A stretch of DNA of 64,000 nucleotides, taken from Halocatena marina (GTDB taxonomy: Archaea > Halobacteriota > Halobacteria > Halobacteriales > Haloarculaceae). The notes below the pieces were generated by a model that was not told the origin of the DNA, made no database searches, and worked only from the letters and a program-made list of their open reading frames with translations. Where the stretch lies: contig NZ_CP109785.1 in the NCBI RefSeq assembly GCF_025913575.1, forward strand, positions 2,728,001-2,792,000, read 5' to 3'. The position numbers and the translations under genes were made by a program. Of this stretch, positions 1-8,405 are shown one piece after another; the first letter of the stretch is position 1, and every line of letters starts with the position of its first letter.

Positions 1-456
1 TGGAAGACCGAGGACCGCAAGAGCAGCATCGGATTCGTCCACGGATGAGTCCTCATCAGATAGATCGAAAGTCGGTGTCTCGAACGGAAGACGGTTCCCG
101 AGGTAGATCCCTGGCATCTCGTGTTCGACGAGAACTGCGTGCGTCGATGAGTGTTCGATGGCGTAGAATGCGCGGGCGTCGAACGTGATAGCAACGTCGC
201 GGTTCGGGAGATAGAACTCGACAGGCTGTTCATCGATGAGATGGTCTTCGACGAACGGTTCATCGATTGCGTGGAGATACTGTCGAATTTCCGTCCGACG
301 GCGACCCTCGCCACTTCTGACCGCCCCGCCGGTTGTCCGGTCGGGGAAAAAATACGCCCCGAGTATAAAGACGCCTGCGACGACAGCACTCACTATGAGT
401 CCGAGGAGTATACCGGAGAGCAGCCAATCGGGGATGTCTACCGGGACCAGTTGCAC
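1..456 (-). CDS. DnaJ-type J-domain membrane protein, partial (C-terminus beyond window)
   Basis: Leftward reading frame, open to the window edge, so only the first 152 residues are visible. It begins with a GTG at 456; a stop lies just upstream at 466-468 and no early in-frame ATG exists, which decides the start. The N-terminus has one hydrophobic segment (about residues 11-34, containing LLSGILLGLIVSAVVAGVF). A conserved haloarchaeal module follows (EIRQYLHAIDEPFVEDHL, VEFYLPNRDVAITFDA). The visible end reads ALAVLGLP, which is how the J domain starts in this haloarchaeal family. The HPD tripeptide lies outside the window, so co-chaperone activity is inferred from family resemblance. It is not clearly in one operon with the leftward translation genes, since 141 bp separate it from the PAC2 gene. 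Confidence 0.75.
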   Translation of the reverse strand, partial: MQLVPVDIPDWLLSGILLGLIVSAVVAGVFILGAYFFPDRTTGGAVRSGEGRRRTEIRQYLHAIDEPFVEDHLIDEQPVEFYLPNRDVAITFDARAFYAIEHSSTHAVLVEHEMPGIYLGNRLPFETPTFDLSDEDSSVDESDAALAVLGLP

Positions 457-597
457 AAGACACAGTTAGTGGAGCGAGCGTAAGAACTCCCCGATGCTAC
501 ACGATCACACACATGAACAGCAACCAACGAACAGTGGATGGTGACAAATGAAACATGAGGATCAATGAGAACGTGTCTTCAGCACACTGCTGTCAGA

Positions 598-1386
598 TCA
601 ACCGATATATCGCAAGTCGTCGTCGGTCGGTGCTGGTCCTTGTTCCATCTCCCGAATTTTCGTCACGACCTCTTCCATTTCCTCGGCGCGTTCTTCGAGT
701 GACTCGTAGCCGACTTCGAAATCGAGAATAGTTTCGAGGACTTCGAGGACAGCCTGCGCGCTTTTTGGATCGACGAGATAGCCGCTTGTTTCACCCATGA
801 GGCAGGCTGCATCGAGTCCACGGCGCTCGCCCATTCCGAGTAAGAGTCCGCTCACGCCGACGATCCCGCCAGCGGGTTCGTCCTCTCGGAACTCGACCGT
901 ATCGGACAGCTCCTCAATGAGCTCCGCAGAAGAGGCAGCACCAATGACGCTGTACTCCTCGATGAGCTCGCCTGTTGGGACGCCACCGAGTGTGAACGCG
1001 CGTTCGACGTCGTACTCCGCTGCGATGTCGAGAATCGAATCCGTGAGCCGGTAGTGTCCTGTCGAATCCTGTGCTTGGTGGTCACCAGTCAGCACAAGCA
1101 GATCAGCGTCGATAGCCTCGCCTGATTCTTGCTCGTCCTCTTGCAATGGTGTAGAGAGATCGACCGCGTGAAATTCGAGACACGCGAGCTGTGTACGTCC
1201 ATCTTCGATGGTGACCTGTGGTGGGAAATGCTCCGAATACAGGCGGCTGATAAGTGTATTATTGAACTCCTCTAGTAGATGTTCGGCGGCGAGCTTGCCA
1301 ACGTGACCGACACCAGGGAGCCCTTCGATAAGAACGGGAGAATTCATATCCGGTTGGGCAACCGTCTCGATATCGAACTCGTCCAT
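598..1386 (-). CDS. PAC2 family (proteasome assembly chaperone-like) protein
   Basis: A 262-residue protein of the PAC2 superfamily, related to eukaryotic proteasome assembly chaperones; the archaeal role is not established. Family marks are the N-terminal glycine-rich loop (LIEGLPGVGHVGKLAAEHL, about residues 19-37), a central LLVLTGDHQAQ strand, the FTLGGVPTGE and GIVGVSGLLLGMG segments and the LMGETSGYLVDPKSA block. The C-terminus is an acidic helix. It is the last gene of the leftward L44e > S27e > aIF2-alpha > Nop10 > PAC2 group, 5 bp from nop10, an order commonly seen in haloarchaea. Co-expression with ribosome biogenesis genes is inferred from the spacing. Confidence 0.9.
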   Translation of the reverse strand: MDEFDIETVAQPDMNSPVLIEGLPGVGHVGKLAAEHLLEEFNNTLISRLYSEHFPPQVTIEDGRTQLACLEFHAVDLSTPLQEDEQESGEAIDADLLVLTGDHQAQDSTGHYRLTDSILDIAAEYDVERAFTLGGVPTGELIEEYSVIGAASSAELIEELSDTVEFREDEPAGGIVGVSGLLLGMGERRGLDAACLMGETSGYLVDPKSAQAVLEVLETILDFEVGYESLEERAEEMEEVVTKIREMEQGPAPTDDDLRYIG

Positions 1387-1391
1387 GCAGC

Positions 1392-1574
1392 CTACTCGTG
1401 TGCTCGCCGCTTAAGTGCACGTCGGTACTCGCCGTAGCGGTCTGTGGGATCATACGGCGCTGGTGCGCTGTTGACCGCGTCACTACCACAGACAGGACAG
1501 GTCGAGGCGAGCGTGTACACTGGACCGTCGTGGTGCTCTTGCCATGACGCACAGACACGAATATCCGAAATCAT
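1392..1574 (-). CDS. nop10: H/ACA RNP component Nop10
   Basis: A 60-residue protein with a TCPVCG zinc-binding pair near residues 24-29 and the Nop10 signature PYDPTDRYGEYRRALKRR at the C-terminus. The N-terminal half (MISDIRVCASWQEH) carries one further cysteine and lacks the second clear CxxC, as in short haloarchaeal forms. Nop10 binds Cbf5 and is needed for H/ACA-guided pseudouridylation of rRNA. It lies 31 bp after aIF2-alpha and 5 bp before the PAC2 gene, so it is almost certainly cotranscribed with both. Confidence 0.92.
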   Translation of the reverse strand: MISDIRVCASWQEHHDGPVYTLASTCPVCGSDAVNSAPAPYDPTDRYGEYRRALKRRAHE

Positions 1575-1605
1575 CTCATACTACGATCTATTCTGGGTCT
1601 GTCGA

Positions 1606-2406
1606 TTATTCTGCTTCAGTCTGTCGCTCTCGGTGGAAGTCTGCAGTTCCACCGCGCTCCTCAATGACTGCCCGCGCTCGTTCGACGGTTTCTGTAAGCT
1701 CATCCTCTGCAACTTTATACGACGGCGCGCGCACTTTGATGCGGTACTCTGGCGAACCGACGTACGTCACACCGAGTTCGACTTCGTCCGATACCTCTCC
1801 ATTTCCTTCGGCACTCTCGAGTGCCGCACGAACATCATCGACGCCATTGGGATTAGACGAGCGGAGATGGACGTAGCCGGTCACCGTAACATACGGAACA
1901 GAGACGTTCTCGCGTGCAGTGTCGACGATAGTTGTGATCTCCTCGTCAGTGAGATCGGTCTCGGAGAGCGTGTCTTCGCCGTGGATCGCCGCCTGCTCGA
2001 AGCCCTCATACAGCGTACCGAAGACAGAGAGCAACTCGTTTGCGACCGTCCCGTACTGCTCGTCACTCACGTCCTCCCCGAACGCGAGGGTCATCCATTT
2101 GTCCGCCTTCTGCTCGTTTTTCCACTCTTGGATCTTCTCAGAGCGCTGGTGGTCGTTAACGTCCTTGACCGAGAGATCGATCTGCTGGGCACTCTCATCG
2201 ACATCAAGCACTTTGCACACGACCGTCTCGCCCGTATTGACGTGGTCACGGATGTTCTTGATCCACCCGCTTGCTACCTCGCTGATGTGGACGAGTCCAC
2301 GGCGATCTGTGTACTCTAATAGATCCACGAACACCCCAAAATCCTCGATTTCGTCAACCCGGCCGACGACGAGATCGCCCGGATCGGGCCAGCCTGTGTA
2401 CTTCAT
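1606..2406 (-). CDS. eif2a: Translation initiation factor aIF2 subunit alpha
   Basis: A 266-residue protein of the usual archaeal aIF2-alpha length. Residues 11-85 form an S1 RNA-binding domain ([50 protein letters not shown]). A helical middle domain follows ([18 protein letters not shown]), then an alpha/beta C-terminal domain that contacts the gamma subunit ([39 protein letters not shown]). The factor delivers Met-tRNAi to the small ribosomal subunit. It follows S27e by 161 bp and precedes nop10, the conserved archaeal order. It starts with [11 protein letters not shown], as homologues do. Confidence 0.96.
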   Translation of the reverse strand: MKYTGWPDPGDLVVGRVDEIEDFGVFVDLLEYTDRRGLVHISEVASGWIKNIRDHVNTGETVVCKVLDVDESAQQIDLSVKDVNDHQRSEKIQEWKNEQKADKWMTLAFGEDVSDEQYGTVANELLSVFGTLYEGFEQAAIHGEDTLSETDLTDEEITTIVDTARENVSVPYVTVTGYVHLRSSNPNGVDDVRAALESAEGNGEVSDEVELGVTYVGSPEYRIKVRAPSYKVAEDELTETVERARAVIEERGGTADFHRERQTEAE

Positions 2407-2567
2407 GCATCTGGCTTACAGTCTGATGGGAATAAAGGCACCGTATACCACCAACGGCACCTCCTGAACGAAGTGGTTTGCCCAACTGGATCAACCACTG
2501 ATCGAAGAATAGAACGGCTTGGTTCGATCAACCGCAGACCGATACCGACGCGTGAGAAGAGAGCCGA

Positions 2568-2753
2568 TCAAGCGTGTTCTGCACGCCGTTCGACTGTCTC
2601 GGTGACCTCACCTTCGATGACGGCTTTGCCTCCTGTGGGCCGTGCTAAGACGTGTCCACAGACCGCGCACGCGACTTCGGTCGCAGCCTTACCGTAGATG
2701 ATCTGTTCGTTCTCACAGTCCGGGCACGTCACTCGGTAGAAGCGTCCAGACAT
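2568..2753 (-). CDS. rps27e: 30S ribosomal protein S27e
   Basis: A 61-residue zinc-ribbon ribosomal protein. The start is set at 2753 (MSGRFYRVTCPDC), the family start; an upstream in-frame ATG at 2825 would run back into L44e. Two zinc pairs are visible (TCPDCEN and ACAVCGHVL), followed by PTGGKAVIEGEV, the conserved S27e end. The start codon lies 2 bp after the L44e stop, so the two are translationally linked. Its C-terminal tail (TETVERRAEHA) is acidic/charged as in other halophiles. Confidence 0.95.
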   Translation of the reverse strand: MSGRFYRVTCPDCENEQIIYGKAATEVACAVCGHVLARPTGGKAVIEGEVTETVERRAEHA

Positions 2754-2755
2754 GG

Positions 2756-3040
2756 TTACTCCTGAAACTCCAGACGGCCTGCGCGCCATCCCTTTCGGAG
2801 GTGAGCTTTTCCACAGTCGCTGCACCGGTACTTCAGGTTCGTCTTTTTCGTCGGTTTGTCACCACTCGGAACCTTCGAGAACTTACCAGCGTTCCCGATT
2901 CCAGACTTCTGGCGCTTTCGTTGGCGACCCTGCACCTTCGTCATGCCTGAGGAGCGACCGCTCCGCACCTTCTCAACCTCGTGCTCATGGTGCGCGTTGC
3001 AATGCGGACAGTACGTCCGAAATCGACGTGGCATCTGCAT
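2756..3040 (-). CDS. rpl44e: 50S ribosomal protein L44e
   Basis: A 94-residue large-subunit protein that is basic in the middle. It has an N-terminal CPHC zinc pair ([18 protein letters not shown]), a basic linker ([20 protein letters not shown]), the strongly conserved [18 protein letters not shown] and a second CSDC pair near the end ([19 protein letters not shown]). It begins MQMPRRF like other haloarchaeal L44e. It is the first gene of the leftward translation operon. A TATA-like element (minus strand CGTTTTAATG, about 3068-3077) lies about 30 bp upstream of the start, which suggests a nearly leaderless mRNA. Confidence 0.96.
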   Translation of the reverse strand: MQMPRRFRTYCPHCNAHHEHEVEKVRSGRSSGMTKVQGRQRKRQKSGIGNAGKFSKVPSGDKPTKKTNLKYRCSDCGKAHLRKGWRAGRLEFQE

Positions 3041-3296
3041 GGTTGTTGAATCACTATTATCGACGCCACATTAAAACGCGTTTGGTTCGGAGCAGCCAGT
3101 CGATCAGATCAGACAGTTTCCTCTTACCTTCGATCACGCTGTCCGCCGTAGTGTCTGATTGTCCTGGCTAGAGAACAAATGTCGACATACATGACCATAT
3201 TCAATCAATAGTATATATAGTTGAATTATTTAGTATATTATAATATTTTATATAATTACGAAATAATTAATATCTGCAATATTCTTGATTTTTTTG
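3041..3296. other. Divergent intergenic region with AT-rich stretch
   Basis: Region between divergent rpl44e and the lipase-like gene. The half nearest rpl44e has ordinary composition and holds its promoter (about 3066-3079). From about 3199 to 3296 the sequence turns extremely AT-rich (TATATAGTTGAATTATT, TATTATAATATTTTATATAA), unlike anything else in the window. A TATA-like TTTATATAA near 3248-3256 could drive the rightward gene. No ORF or stable hairpin was recognised. Confidence 0.5.
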
Positions 3297-4199
3297 ATGC
3301 GAGAGAAACTACTTCGGCGGAGAACGTTCCTTAAACAGACAAGTGGAGCCGCAGCAGGGATTGTAGCACTACGGTCTACGAGTTCCTCGGCGCAGGGAGC
3401 AACACCGATTCCGGTGATCTCGACTCGTGGTCACTTCGACGACAGCGGATCCCTCACAGGTGGACATTCAGCGACTGGCTACGACACCGACGGGACAGTT
3501 CCAGGTGTCGACACTGGTTGTGCAAGCGACTTGCTCGTCTTCGCACACGGCTGGACCAAGGACGCCACAGACGACGAAGCAAAACAGGCTGCAGAGGCGA
3601 AAATCGAACACGCTGATGCGTCGCTCGGCGGAGCGGGGTACGGCGGGACTGTCGTCGGTTACTCGTGGGACAACAACAAAGGTGGCGGCGTGGACTTCGG
3701 CTGGGGTGAAGCACAGAGCATCGCACAGCAGAACGGTTCGAAACTCGCCCAGTTCTGTCTCGATTACAAGTACTCGTGTGGCGGAACGCTTCGTCTTGCC
3801 AGTCATTCGCTTGGAGCACAGGTCGTGTTCAGCACACTTCGGGTGCTCAATGCAACTTCATATTGGAACGACAACGGCTACCAGATCGATTCAGCGCACT
3901 TCCTCGGGGCGGCGACCGACAACGAAGTACCATCCCAAGAGGACATGGATAGCTACAACGCGGTTGCTAACGAAACGGTCGGGACGTTCAACTACTACAG
4001 CGAAGAGGACGACACACTGGAGTGGATTTACAACACCATCGAGTTCGACCAAGCACTCGGTGAGACAGGAGTCGAAGACGGCAACACGCCGCCTCCGAAC
4101 TACACCGACTTCGACGCGACTGGGCAAGTCGGTAACAACCACTCGGGCTATCTTGACAACGTTTCCGACGAAGTTGTGGCCCACATCAACACGGTCTAG
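3297..4199 (+). CDS. Tat-exported alpha/beta-hydrolase (lipase-like)
   Basis: A 300-residue predicted secreted hydrolase. The start at 3297 (MREKLLRRRTFLKQ) puts a twin-arginine motif at residues 7-14, followed by the hydrophobic segment TSGAAAGIVAL. An alternative ATG at 3285 adds four residues. The mature part has the lipase features LLVFAHGWTKD (oxyanion-hole HG strand) and LASHSLGAQ (nucleophile elbow, S in SxSxG form). A conserved C-terminal NHSGYLD may supply the catalytic His. Several Asp residues could complete the triad, so I do not assign one. Paired Cys (GCASD, QFCLDYKYSCGG) may form disulfides outside the cell. Substrate unknown. It is a lone gene behind a very AT-rich leader and ends 2 bp from the convergent ornithine cyclodeaminase-like gene. 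Confidence 0.8.
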   Translation: MREKLLRRRTFLKQTSGAAAGIVALRSTSSSAQGATPIPVISTRGHFDDSGSLTGGHSATGYDTDGTVPGVDTGCASDLLVFAHGWTKDATDDEAKQAAEAKIEHADASLGGAGYGGTVVGYSWDNNKGGGVDFGWGEAQSIAQQNGSKLAQFCLDYKYSCGGTLRLASHSLGAQVVFSTLRVLNATSYWNDNGYQIDSAHFLGAATDNEVPSQEDMDSYNAVANETVGTFNYYSEEDDTLEWIYNTIEFDQALGETGVEDGNTPPPNYTDFDATGQVGNNHSGYLDNVSDEVVAHINTV

Positions 4200-4201
4200 C
4201 G

Positions 4202-5191
4202 TTATTCACCAGTAAGCGCCTCGCTGCCTGGGGCGATATCGATGTACTCCCCGAGGTCGCGCTCGCGCGCTTTTTCATAGAGCATGTACGCAGACGCGAC
4301 GGTCTCGATTGCGGTTCCACCGCTGTCGAAGATCGTTATTTCCTCGTCACTCGTCCGTCCAGCGACGTCACCGGCGAGTACTTGCCCGAGATCACCGTGG
4401 ATGTGATCCTCTGTGAGTCCACGCTCGTCCATCGCTTGCATGAATGCGCCAGCATCGCTCGTCGCACGATCGTAGAGATCTGGAACGTACGTCGAGCGCT
4501 CAATAACAGTCGCGTCGAGCTCTCGGGCGTTCGGATCGTACTGCCCCATTGCAGTGACATGAGTCCCTGGTTCGAGTCGTTCACCGTCGAAGACTGGTTC
4601 TGTATCGTTTGTAGCAGTGATGAGCACGTCTACTCCCTCGAGGACGGCATCGCTCGATGCGACTGCGCCAACAGAGGCGTCGTACTGCTCGTTCATCTCC
4701 CCCACAAAGCGTTCGCGGCTCTCTTTCGTCGGCGAATAGACGTTGACAGTTCCGAAATCGCGCACGGTCATCGCCGCGTGTACTTGGCCACGGGCCTGCG
4801 CACCGCTTCCAATGACACCGAGCGTCCGCGCGTCCTCACGAGCAAGAGCATCGATGGCAACTGCACCGACGGCACCGGTTTTGTATGGATTGAGGCTCGC
4901 ACCATCAAGAAGTGCGAGTGGACGACCGCTCTCGGCGTCGAACAGCGGAAGGAAAAAGTGTACGTCGCGATCGTCGAACCCCGCTGCGTATGTGTAGCCA
5001 CCCATTGCGCCCGTCTCGGGAAGAATAGCAAGATAGCCCGTAAGCATCCCCGCTGGATCGTCGTGAACGAGTTTCGTCCGCGGGGCTGCCGGACCCTGCT
5101 GACGATAACCCTCACGAACAGCCGTCACGTACTCCGCAGGTGTCGCCAGACCCGCGAGTTCTTCGCTGGTCAGAAACAACGTCTTCGTCAT
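4202..5191 (-). CDS. Ornithine cyclodeaminase / mu-crystallin family protein
   Basis: A 329-residue NAD(P)-dependent member of the OCD/mu-crystallin family. Visible marks are the substrate-loop region PRTKLVH, the strand DGASLNPYKTGAVGAVAID holding the probable catalytic Lys, and the nucleotide-binding GVIGSGAQARGQV. Conserved DVLITATNDTEPVFDG and a C-terminal TIFDSGGTAIET follow. Family members act as ornithine cyclodeaminase, alanine dehydrogenase or ketimine reductase; the sequence alone does not choose between them. The start at 5191 (MTKTLFLTSEEL) is preferred over the ATG at 5200. It is apparently monocistronic. Confidence 0.88.
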   Translation of the reverse strand: MTKTLFLTSEELAGLATPAEYVTAVREGYRQQGPAAPRTKLVHDDPAGMLTGYLAILPETGAMGGYTYAAGFDDRDVHFFLPLFDAESGRPLALLDGASLNPYKTGAVGAVAIDALAREDARTLGVIGSGAQARGQVHAAMTVRDFGTVNVYSPTKESRERFVGEMNEQYDASVGAVASSDAVLEGVDVLITATNDTEPVFDGERLEPGTHVTAMGQYDPNARELDATVIERSTYVPDLYDRATSDAGAFMQAMDERGLTEDHIHGDLGQVLAGDVAGRTSDEEITIFDSGGTAIETVASAYMLYEKARERDLGEYIDIAPGSEALTGE

Positions 5192-5245
5192 ATATGCCAC
5201 AAGAAGCGGTGATGGCTTAGTGTTGATGCCCGATACGATCGATCG

Positions 5246-5473
5246 TTAATCGGCGTTAACGGACGCAATGTCAGTATGGGAAGACGACTGTTCTGTCGGT
5301 GTCGGATCAGTTGGCGCGCGGACGAACAGTGCATGTCCCATGAACAGAACAGCAATCGTTGCAGCCACTGTTATGGCGAGCGTCAGCTCAACGCCGGCAA
5401 CGGTCAATGCACCGGAAACACCGGCGAGTGAAAGCGGAATAAGGCCAAGGACGATATCGTAGTACCCAGTCAT
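5246..5473 (-). CDS. Small two-helix membrane protein
   Basis: A 75-residue protein with two hydrophobic segments (about residues 6-28 and 30-51: IVLGLIPLSLAGVSGALTVAG, LTLAITVAATIAVLFMGHALFV). A short acidic Ser/Thr/Pro-rich tail follows. It resembles short haloarchaeal membrane proteins of unknown function; I cannot assign a role. A clean TATA box lies upstream at the right distance for a leaderless transcript, which supports it as a real gene. Confidence 0.7.
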   Translation of the reverse strand: MTGYYDIVLGLIPLSLAGVSGALTVAGVELTLAITVAATIAVLFMGHALFVRAPTDPTPTEQSSSHTDIASVNAD

Positions 5474-5500
5474 CGTCTACCATAACGTAGTGCTTCCATC

Positions 5501-5510
5501 ATTTATAAAT
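5501..5510 (-). promoter_or_regulatory. TATA box of the small membrane-protein gene
   Basis: The self-complementary ATTTATAAAT lies about 32 bp upstream of the start codon at 5473. Archaeal transcription starts about 25 bp after the TATA centre, so the mRNA would begin almost at the ATG. Confidence 0.6.
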
Positions 5511-5981
5511 CTTTCCACGTCACCAACCTGTATCATCCAATGTAGCCATGACATACCCCCACACAAATACCTGCAAATCCATCTCATAAGTTATGAGCTG
5601 GTTTTGTAGTTCAACCGGCCGCAGTCGGGCGTTTTTCAGAGTATATATGCATTTTGCATCGAGTTCGCTTTTGCAATAACAATCATTAACAATTGTGAGT
5701 GGTTAGGGGCCAACCAATTGATGGAGACTACGTAAGGTCGTACACACCAACAACTCCATTCGAACCATTCACAGGCGATTCGAGAACCTCCTCGCGTTGG
5801 TCACTGTTCCGGTTCAATTGCCGAACAGATACTCGAAACACCGACTCCACACATTCGCAGCCAGATCAGCAACCAACGAAGAAAATCTTTGGAAATAGCC
5901 TCTATGAACACCGAGTTCCCGCATGCGGATGAGTGTTGTTGTTTACGTAAGTTTGAAGCGCGCTTGCAATGATAGATTGGT
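5511..5981. other. Gene-free interval upstream of the MFS gene
   Basis: About 470 bp without a convincing gene. The short frames here have no hydrophobic, motif or codon support. There is a small inverted repeat ATGCA-TTT-TGCAT at 5647-5659 beside a TATATA run, and an AT-rich patch through 5695 that could be a promoter. Nothing else is recognised. Confidence 0.5.
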
Positions 5982-7277
5982 GTGAATCGGAACGATCGAG
6001 CAATCACGGGGTTAGTCATGCTCGCTCATTCGCTTGTCCACACCTACGAGTTCGTCTTCCCCGTATTCATCCCGCTTTGGCTGTCACAGTTCGGAACGAC
6101 AGAGGCAATCGTCGGTGCCATTGTCGGCATCGGGCTCTCGTTGTTCGGACTGGGAGCACCGCTGGCGGGTGTACTCACCGACCGTCGCGGATCGAAACCA
6201 CTCATCCTCGCCTGTCTATTCGGGATGGGTGGCTCGTTCGTTTTGCTCGGTCTTTCATCGACGATTGCCGGACTCATTGGCATCAGTCAGCTATCAATGT
6301 CTGGAATAGCGATACCAACCGAACTTGGTGTCGTCACGATTGCACTGATTGTCTGGGGCGTTTCTGCAAGCCTCTATCATCCTGCGGGACTGTCTCTCAT
6401 CACCAGAGGCGTCGAAGCGCGCGGAAGTGCCTTCGCGTACCACGGCACGGCGGGCAATATTGGCACTGCTCTTGGTCCGCTTCTTGCCACCATCCTCCTG
6501 TTCTTTCTGAGCAATAACTGGCGCATCGTCGCCCTCATTCTCGCAGTTCCCGCACTCGTTGGTGTGGCGTACGCTGTTCGTATCAACGTAAACGAGACCG
6601 CTGCCGTCTCGACCGCGACCGATGGAGGGTCCGAGACAGAGAGCGGCATCTCATCACTGTCCGAGTTCTTCTCGCTCTCGAAGACGCTGCTTGCCAGTGC
6701 GTTCCTCGTTGTGTTTAGTATCGTGATGTTTTCTGGGCTGTACTACCGTGGCGTTCTCACATTTTTGCCGTCGCTCCTCGGAGATATCGGGATCATTGCA
6801 CCAATTGAATTCTACGGACGAACGATCGAGCCGGCGAACTACCTCTATACGGGGCTTCTCGCAACGGGTGTCGGTGGCCAGTACGTTGGCGGGAAACTCA
6901 CCGACAGAATTCCCGTTGAGCTGGGTCTCACAGTGGGATACGCGGCGTTCGGTGTCGTTGCACTCGCGTTTCTCCCCATCACGGCCCTCGGGCTAATTCC
7001 ATTTGTGCTCCTCTTAGCGCTGCTCGGGTTCGTCCTCTTTTTCGTCCAGCCGTTTTACCAAGCAACAGTCGCAGACTACACTCCTGCCTCAGTGCGTGGA
7101 CTGTCCTACGGGTACACGTATCTCGGTGTATTCGGCATCGGTGCGCTCGGAACGCCGCTCGCAGGTGCAGCACTCACGTATCTTTCACTCCCATATTTGT
7201 TTGGACTCCTCGCCGTAATCGGAGGAGCGGCTGCTGGACTCAGCCTGTATTTGCTCACCGCAGAACGAAACCGTTGA
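5982..7277 (+). CDS. MFS transporter
   Basis: A 431-residue major facilitator superfamily carrier with about 12 hydrophobic segments. The cytoplasmic loop after helix 2 reads GVLTDRRGSKP, the MFS motif A form. Helix 1 starts LVMLAHSLVHTYEFVFPVFIPLW, typical of a haloarchaeal MFS subgroup. A hydrophilic central loop (about residues 210-230, Thr/Glu/Ser-rich) separates the two six-helix halves. GTG at 5982 (MNRNDRA) is chosen since it keeps the conserved N-terminus; an ATG at 6018 would cut it. The substrate cannot be told. The neighbouring DUF3054 gene is convergent, so no operon partner helps. Confidence 0.88.
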   Translation: MNRNDRAITGLVMLAHSLVHTYEFVFPVFIPLWLSQFGTTEAIVGAIVGIGLSLFGLGAPLAGVLTDRRGSKPLILACLFGMGGSFVLLGLSSTIAGLIGISQLSMSGIAIPTELGVVTIALIVWGVSASLYHPAGLSLITRGVEARGSAFAYHGTAGNIGTALGPLLATILLFFLSNNWRIVALILAVPALVGVAYAVRINVNETAAVSTATDGGSETESGISSLSEFFSLSKTLLASAFLVVFSIVMFSGLYYRGVLTFLPSLLGDIGIIAPIEFYGRTIEPANYLYTGLLATGVGGQYVGGKLTDRIPVELGLTVGYAAFGVVALAFLPITALGLIPFVLLLALLGFVLFFVQPFYQATVADYTPASVRGLSYGYTYLGVFGIGALGTPLAGAALTYLSLPYLFGLLAVIGGAAAGLSLYLLTAERNR

Positions 7278-7297
7278 TCTGATGTCCTAGATACCGA

Positions 7298-7711
7298 TTA
7301 CCAGATGCTGACCACAATCCGCCACGGAACGAGTAGTACGAGACCGACACCAATCGAAACGAGCACGAATGTGACGGCGAAATCGCCGTGGAACACTGAC
7401 GTGGCGCGAAGAGCTTGTCCGATTACTGCTGCGAGGATCCACGTACCACCAGCCACCAGTGCTGCCTGTTTCGGAGACTCGCGCGCAGCGTGACTGTACG
7501 CACCGAGCACGAGAGCAGCGAGAATCCACCCAATGTAGAAGGGGACTGCTGTACCGACGATTCGCTCTGGATGCGATCCCAAATAACTGACCGAGTAGTG
7601 ACTGAGTTCGCCCGCGAGAACGAACAGCCCTATGAGCGCAGCATCACCGATCGCTACCCCAAAGCTCCGTGAGGAGAAATCGACCCGCCCTACTCCCGTT
7701 GTGGTGCTCAT
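7298..7711 (-). CDS. DUF3054 family membrane protein
   Basis: A 137-residue integral membrane protein with four predicted helices (GVAIGDAALIGLFVLAGE, AVPFYIGWILAALVLGAY, QAALVAGGTWILAAVIGQAL, FAVTFVLVSIGVGLVLLVPW). The FxIGD and GWIxxA patterns match DUF3054, a family of unknown function found in haloarchaea and actinobacteria. The start at 7711 (MSTTTGVGRVDF) is favoured; in-frame ATGs at 7771 and 7891 would add a hydrophilic leader overlapping the divergent gene. It converges on the MFS gene (20 bp). Confidence 0.78.
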   Translation of the reverse strand: MSTTTGVGRVDFSSRSFGVAIGDAALIGLFVLAGELSHYSVSYLGSHPERIVGTAVPFYIGWILAALVLGAYSHAARESPKQAALVAGGTWILAAVIGQALRATSVFHGDFAVTFVLVSIGVGLVLLVPWRIVVSIW

Positions 7712-7848
7712 GGCTGTCAGTACCACCGGACTCCACTCATACGTTCTGGTCCGTTCTGCTTCATCCGTCATATACAATAGATCACAGAACTCCCTCTCGA
7801 TCGTTCCGGAGCAGAGACCACATAGTTCTCGCTCACTAATCATCGTGT

Positions 7849-8379
7849 ATGGAGTACGCCGTGCTCGGGTGGCCGCCGGACGGACCGACACTCCGTCTCG
7901 ATTATCGCCGATTCGGCTACGCTGGGAAGTTCGTCATGACGAACACCGGAAAGGCGATCGCACGCGATAGCGACGGCGAGCAAGAGCCGCTCGCAGCGGT
8001 CGCGTTCAACGAAGATCGGACCGACCCGAACACGCTTTGGCTCCGGTATATCACTACTCGACGAGATCGCAGAGGAGAGGGCATCGGCGCGCGGCTCGCG
8101 GCGTTTATCACCAACCAAGCCCACGAACGCGGCTACGACCGAGTTGTGATCGCTGTCAACAATCCGTTTGCCTATCACGCGTTGTTCAAAGCCGGATTCG
8201 GATTCACCGGAGAACGAACCGGTATCGCCGAACTGGTACTCGAACACCCGAGCAACACGAAACGCTATCACGCGGGACTCGACATATTCTGCGAGCGCGA
8301 TCTCACCGAGGACGAACGAGCGTTTCTCGACACGAAATCCAAAGAAGGGCCGCCGAGCGTTGTCCCACCAGAGGGTTAA
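7849..8379 (+). CDS. GNAT-family N-acetyltransferase
   Basis: A 176-residue protein with a GNAT core. It has the beta-4 strand TLWLRYITTRRDRRGEGIGARLAAFI, whose R-R-G-E-G-I-G-A is the Q/RxxGxG/A acetyl-CoA pyrophosphate loop (motif A, about residues 70-77). The helix NQAHERGYDRVVIAVNNPFAYHALFKAGFGF then gives motif B, with the usual Asn and Tyr/Phe. The tail is charged and ends EGPPSVVPPEG. Substrate unknown. It lies 26 bp upstream of fen1 on the same strand and is probably cotranscribed with it. Confidence 0.85.
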   Translation: MEYAVLGWPPDGPTLRLDYRRFGYAGKFVMTNTGKAIARDSDGEQEPLAAVAFNEDRTDPNTLWLRYITTRRDRRGEGIGARLAAFITNQAHERGYDRVVIAVNNPFAYHALFKAGFGFTGERTGIAELVLEHPSNTKRYHAGLDIFCERDLTEDERAFLDTKSKEGPPSVVPPEG

Positions 8380-8405
8380 AGCGTTACTCGGCATAGATTC
8401 GAGCA

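Noticed and set aside
1444..2319. Long plus-strand frame (291 codons) opposite aIF2-alpha and nop10
   Set aside because: It is antisense to two well-supported genes and its protein is rich in Cys/Arg/Val without any domain.
5699..5932. 77-codon frame upstream of the MFS gene
   Set aside because: No motif, no promoter or ribosome-binding support, and no acidic bias of haloarchaeal proteins.
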